A stretch of 6,491 nt of DNA. Origin: Nitrospirae bacterium RBG_16_43_11 (lineage in GTDB: Bacteria > Nitrospirota > 9FT-COMBO-42-15 > HDB-SIOI813). Positions 6,335-6,491 of the stretch are shown one piece after another. The stretch spans positions 5,129 through 11,619 of the forward strand of contig MHEI01000048.1 in NCBI GenBank assembly GCA_001805165.1, written 5' to 3'. How positions within the stretch are numbered: position 1 is the first letter of the stretch; each line of letters opens with the position of its first letter. The position numbers and the translations under genes were made by a program. The notes beneath the pieces were generated by a model that worked only from the letters and a program-made list of their open reading frames with translations, was not told where the DNA came from and did no database searches.

Positions 6335-6491
6335 ATGTCCACTATTTTGTGGATTTGCGGTGAAGAAGGTGCGGAAAAACTGTGGATAGATTGTGGAAAA
6401 GAATGCAGTGAAGATGGTAAAGGGCTGATCAATGTGGGGGATGAACCACCACGCTACAGTTTTGGCCATAAAAGCACAACGATATTATTTG
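6335..6491 (+). CDS. possible 5' part of a divergent gene running off the right edge (doubtful)
   Basis: From ATG 6335 the frame is open for 52 codons to the edge of the window. The peptide begins MSTILWICGEEGAEKL and reaches about GHKSTTILF at the edge. First codon positions are rich in G (about 18 of 52), which resembles coding sequence. Against it: no good ribosome site, three Cys and two Trp within 25 residues, overlap with the regulatory motifs of nrdJ, and no family I recognise. A shorter frame from ATG 6432 is also open to the edge. Treat as a possibility only. Confidence 0.18.
   Translation, partial: MSTILWICGEEGAEKLWIDCGKECSEDGKGLINVGDEPPRYSFGHKSTTILF
6337..6352 (-). promoter_or_regulatory. 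candidate NrdR box, distal (weak)
   Basis: Minus-strand CCACAAAATAGTGGAC matches the NrdR consensus at about 10 of 16 positions; the left half CCACAAAAT is the better part. On its own it would not be called. It is listed because it lies exactly 32 bp from the proximal box, and NrdR sites usually come in pairs about three helical turns apart. Confidence 0.35.
6348..6400 (+). promoter_or_regulatory. three DnaA-box-like motifs upstream of nrdJ
   Basis: TGTGGATTT (6348-6356), TGTGGATAG (6381-6389) and TGTGGAAAA (6392-6400) match the DnaA-box complement TGTGGATAA at 7, 8 and 8 of 9 bases, all in one orientation. The starts are 33 and 11 bp apart, placing them on one face of the helix. DnaA boxes upstream of ribonucleotide reductase genes are known in E. 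coli (nrdAB). No dnaA, dnaN or AT-rich unwinding array is visible, so I do not call an origin. Confidence 0.35.

Noticed and set aside
6335..6400. Replication origin based on clustered DnaA-box-like motifs
   Set aside because: Only three imperfect boxes, no dnaA/dnaN neighbours and no AT-rich 13-mer array.
6233..6491. Cobalamin riboswitch ahead of the B12-dependent nrdJ
   Set aside because: The predicted leader is only about 28 bases and I find no B12-box-like sequence; NrdR-like sites are the better explanation of control.

Overview
The window is ordinary-looking bacterial chromosome with moderate-to-low GC (low 40s % by eye). It holds five substantial protein genes and no tRNA, rRNA, CRISPR array or transposase that I can see. 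The diderm character is clear: an outer-membrane barrel protein with an N-terminal signal peptide and a C-terminal Phe. The gene mix (class II ribonucleotide reductase, COG0731-type radical SAM protein, YyaL/DUF255 protein, porin plus small phosphate-binding-like protein) would fit an anaerobic or microaerophilic diderm such as Nitrospirota or a former deltaproteobacterium. That placement is inference only; no marker gene here fixes it.

Layout. Positions 1-1188 (+) are the C-terminal part of a YyaL/SPATA20-type protein whose N-terminus lies off the left edge. A 233-bp AT-rich spacer follows, with a possible promoter, two small inverted repeats and a degenerate trace of a heptamer repeat. Then comes a likely two-gene operon on the + strand: a secreted outer-membrane porin-like barrel (1422-2504) and a small secreted PstS-like PBP-domain protein (2559-3011). 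These meet, tail to tail and only 5 bp apart, a second two-gene operon on the - strand: nrdJ (vitamin B12-dependent ribonucleotide reductase, 6232 to 3887), followed by a radical SAM protein (3883 to 3017).

The nrdJ upstream region (6233-6491) is the most informative non-coding part. An AGGAGG ribosome binding site and a TTGACA-17-TAGACT promoter together place the nrdJ start at 6232, 16 codons inside the longest open frame. Further upstream are one good and one weak NrdR-box-like site offset by exactly 32 bp, and three TGTGGA (DnaA-box-like) motifs spaced 33 and 11 bp apart. This suggests dNTP-responsive and possibly replication-coupled control of nrdJ.

How the genes work together: the porin/PBP pair looks like an envelope module for an anion such as phosphate, but no ABC transporter is in view. 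NrdJ makes deoxyribonucleotides without needing oxygen. Its downstream radical SAM partner has no known role in that reaction. The two frames are separated only by a TAA and one codon in the same reading frame. The points most worth following up are this nrdJ-radical SAM junction, the heptamer-repeat insertion in the NrdJ linker, and the regulatory architecture upstream of nrdJ. I do not see clear evidence of a wholly new system.
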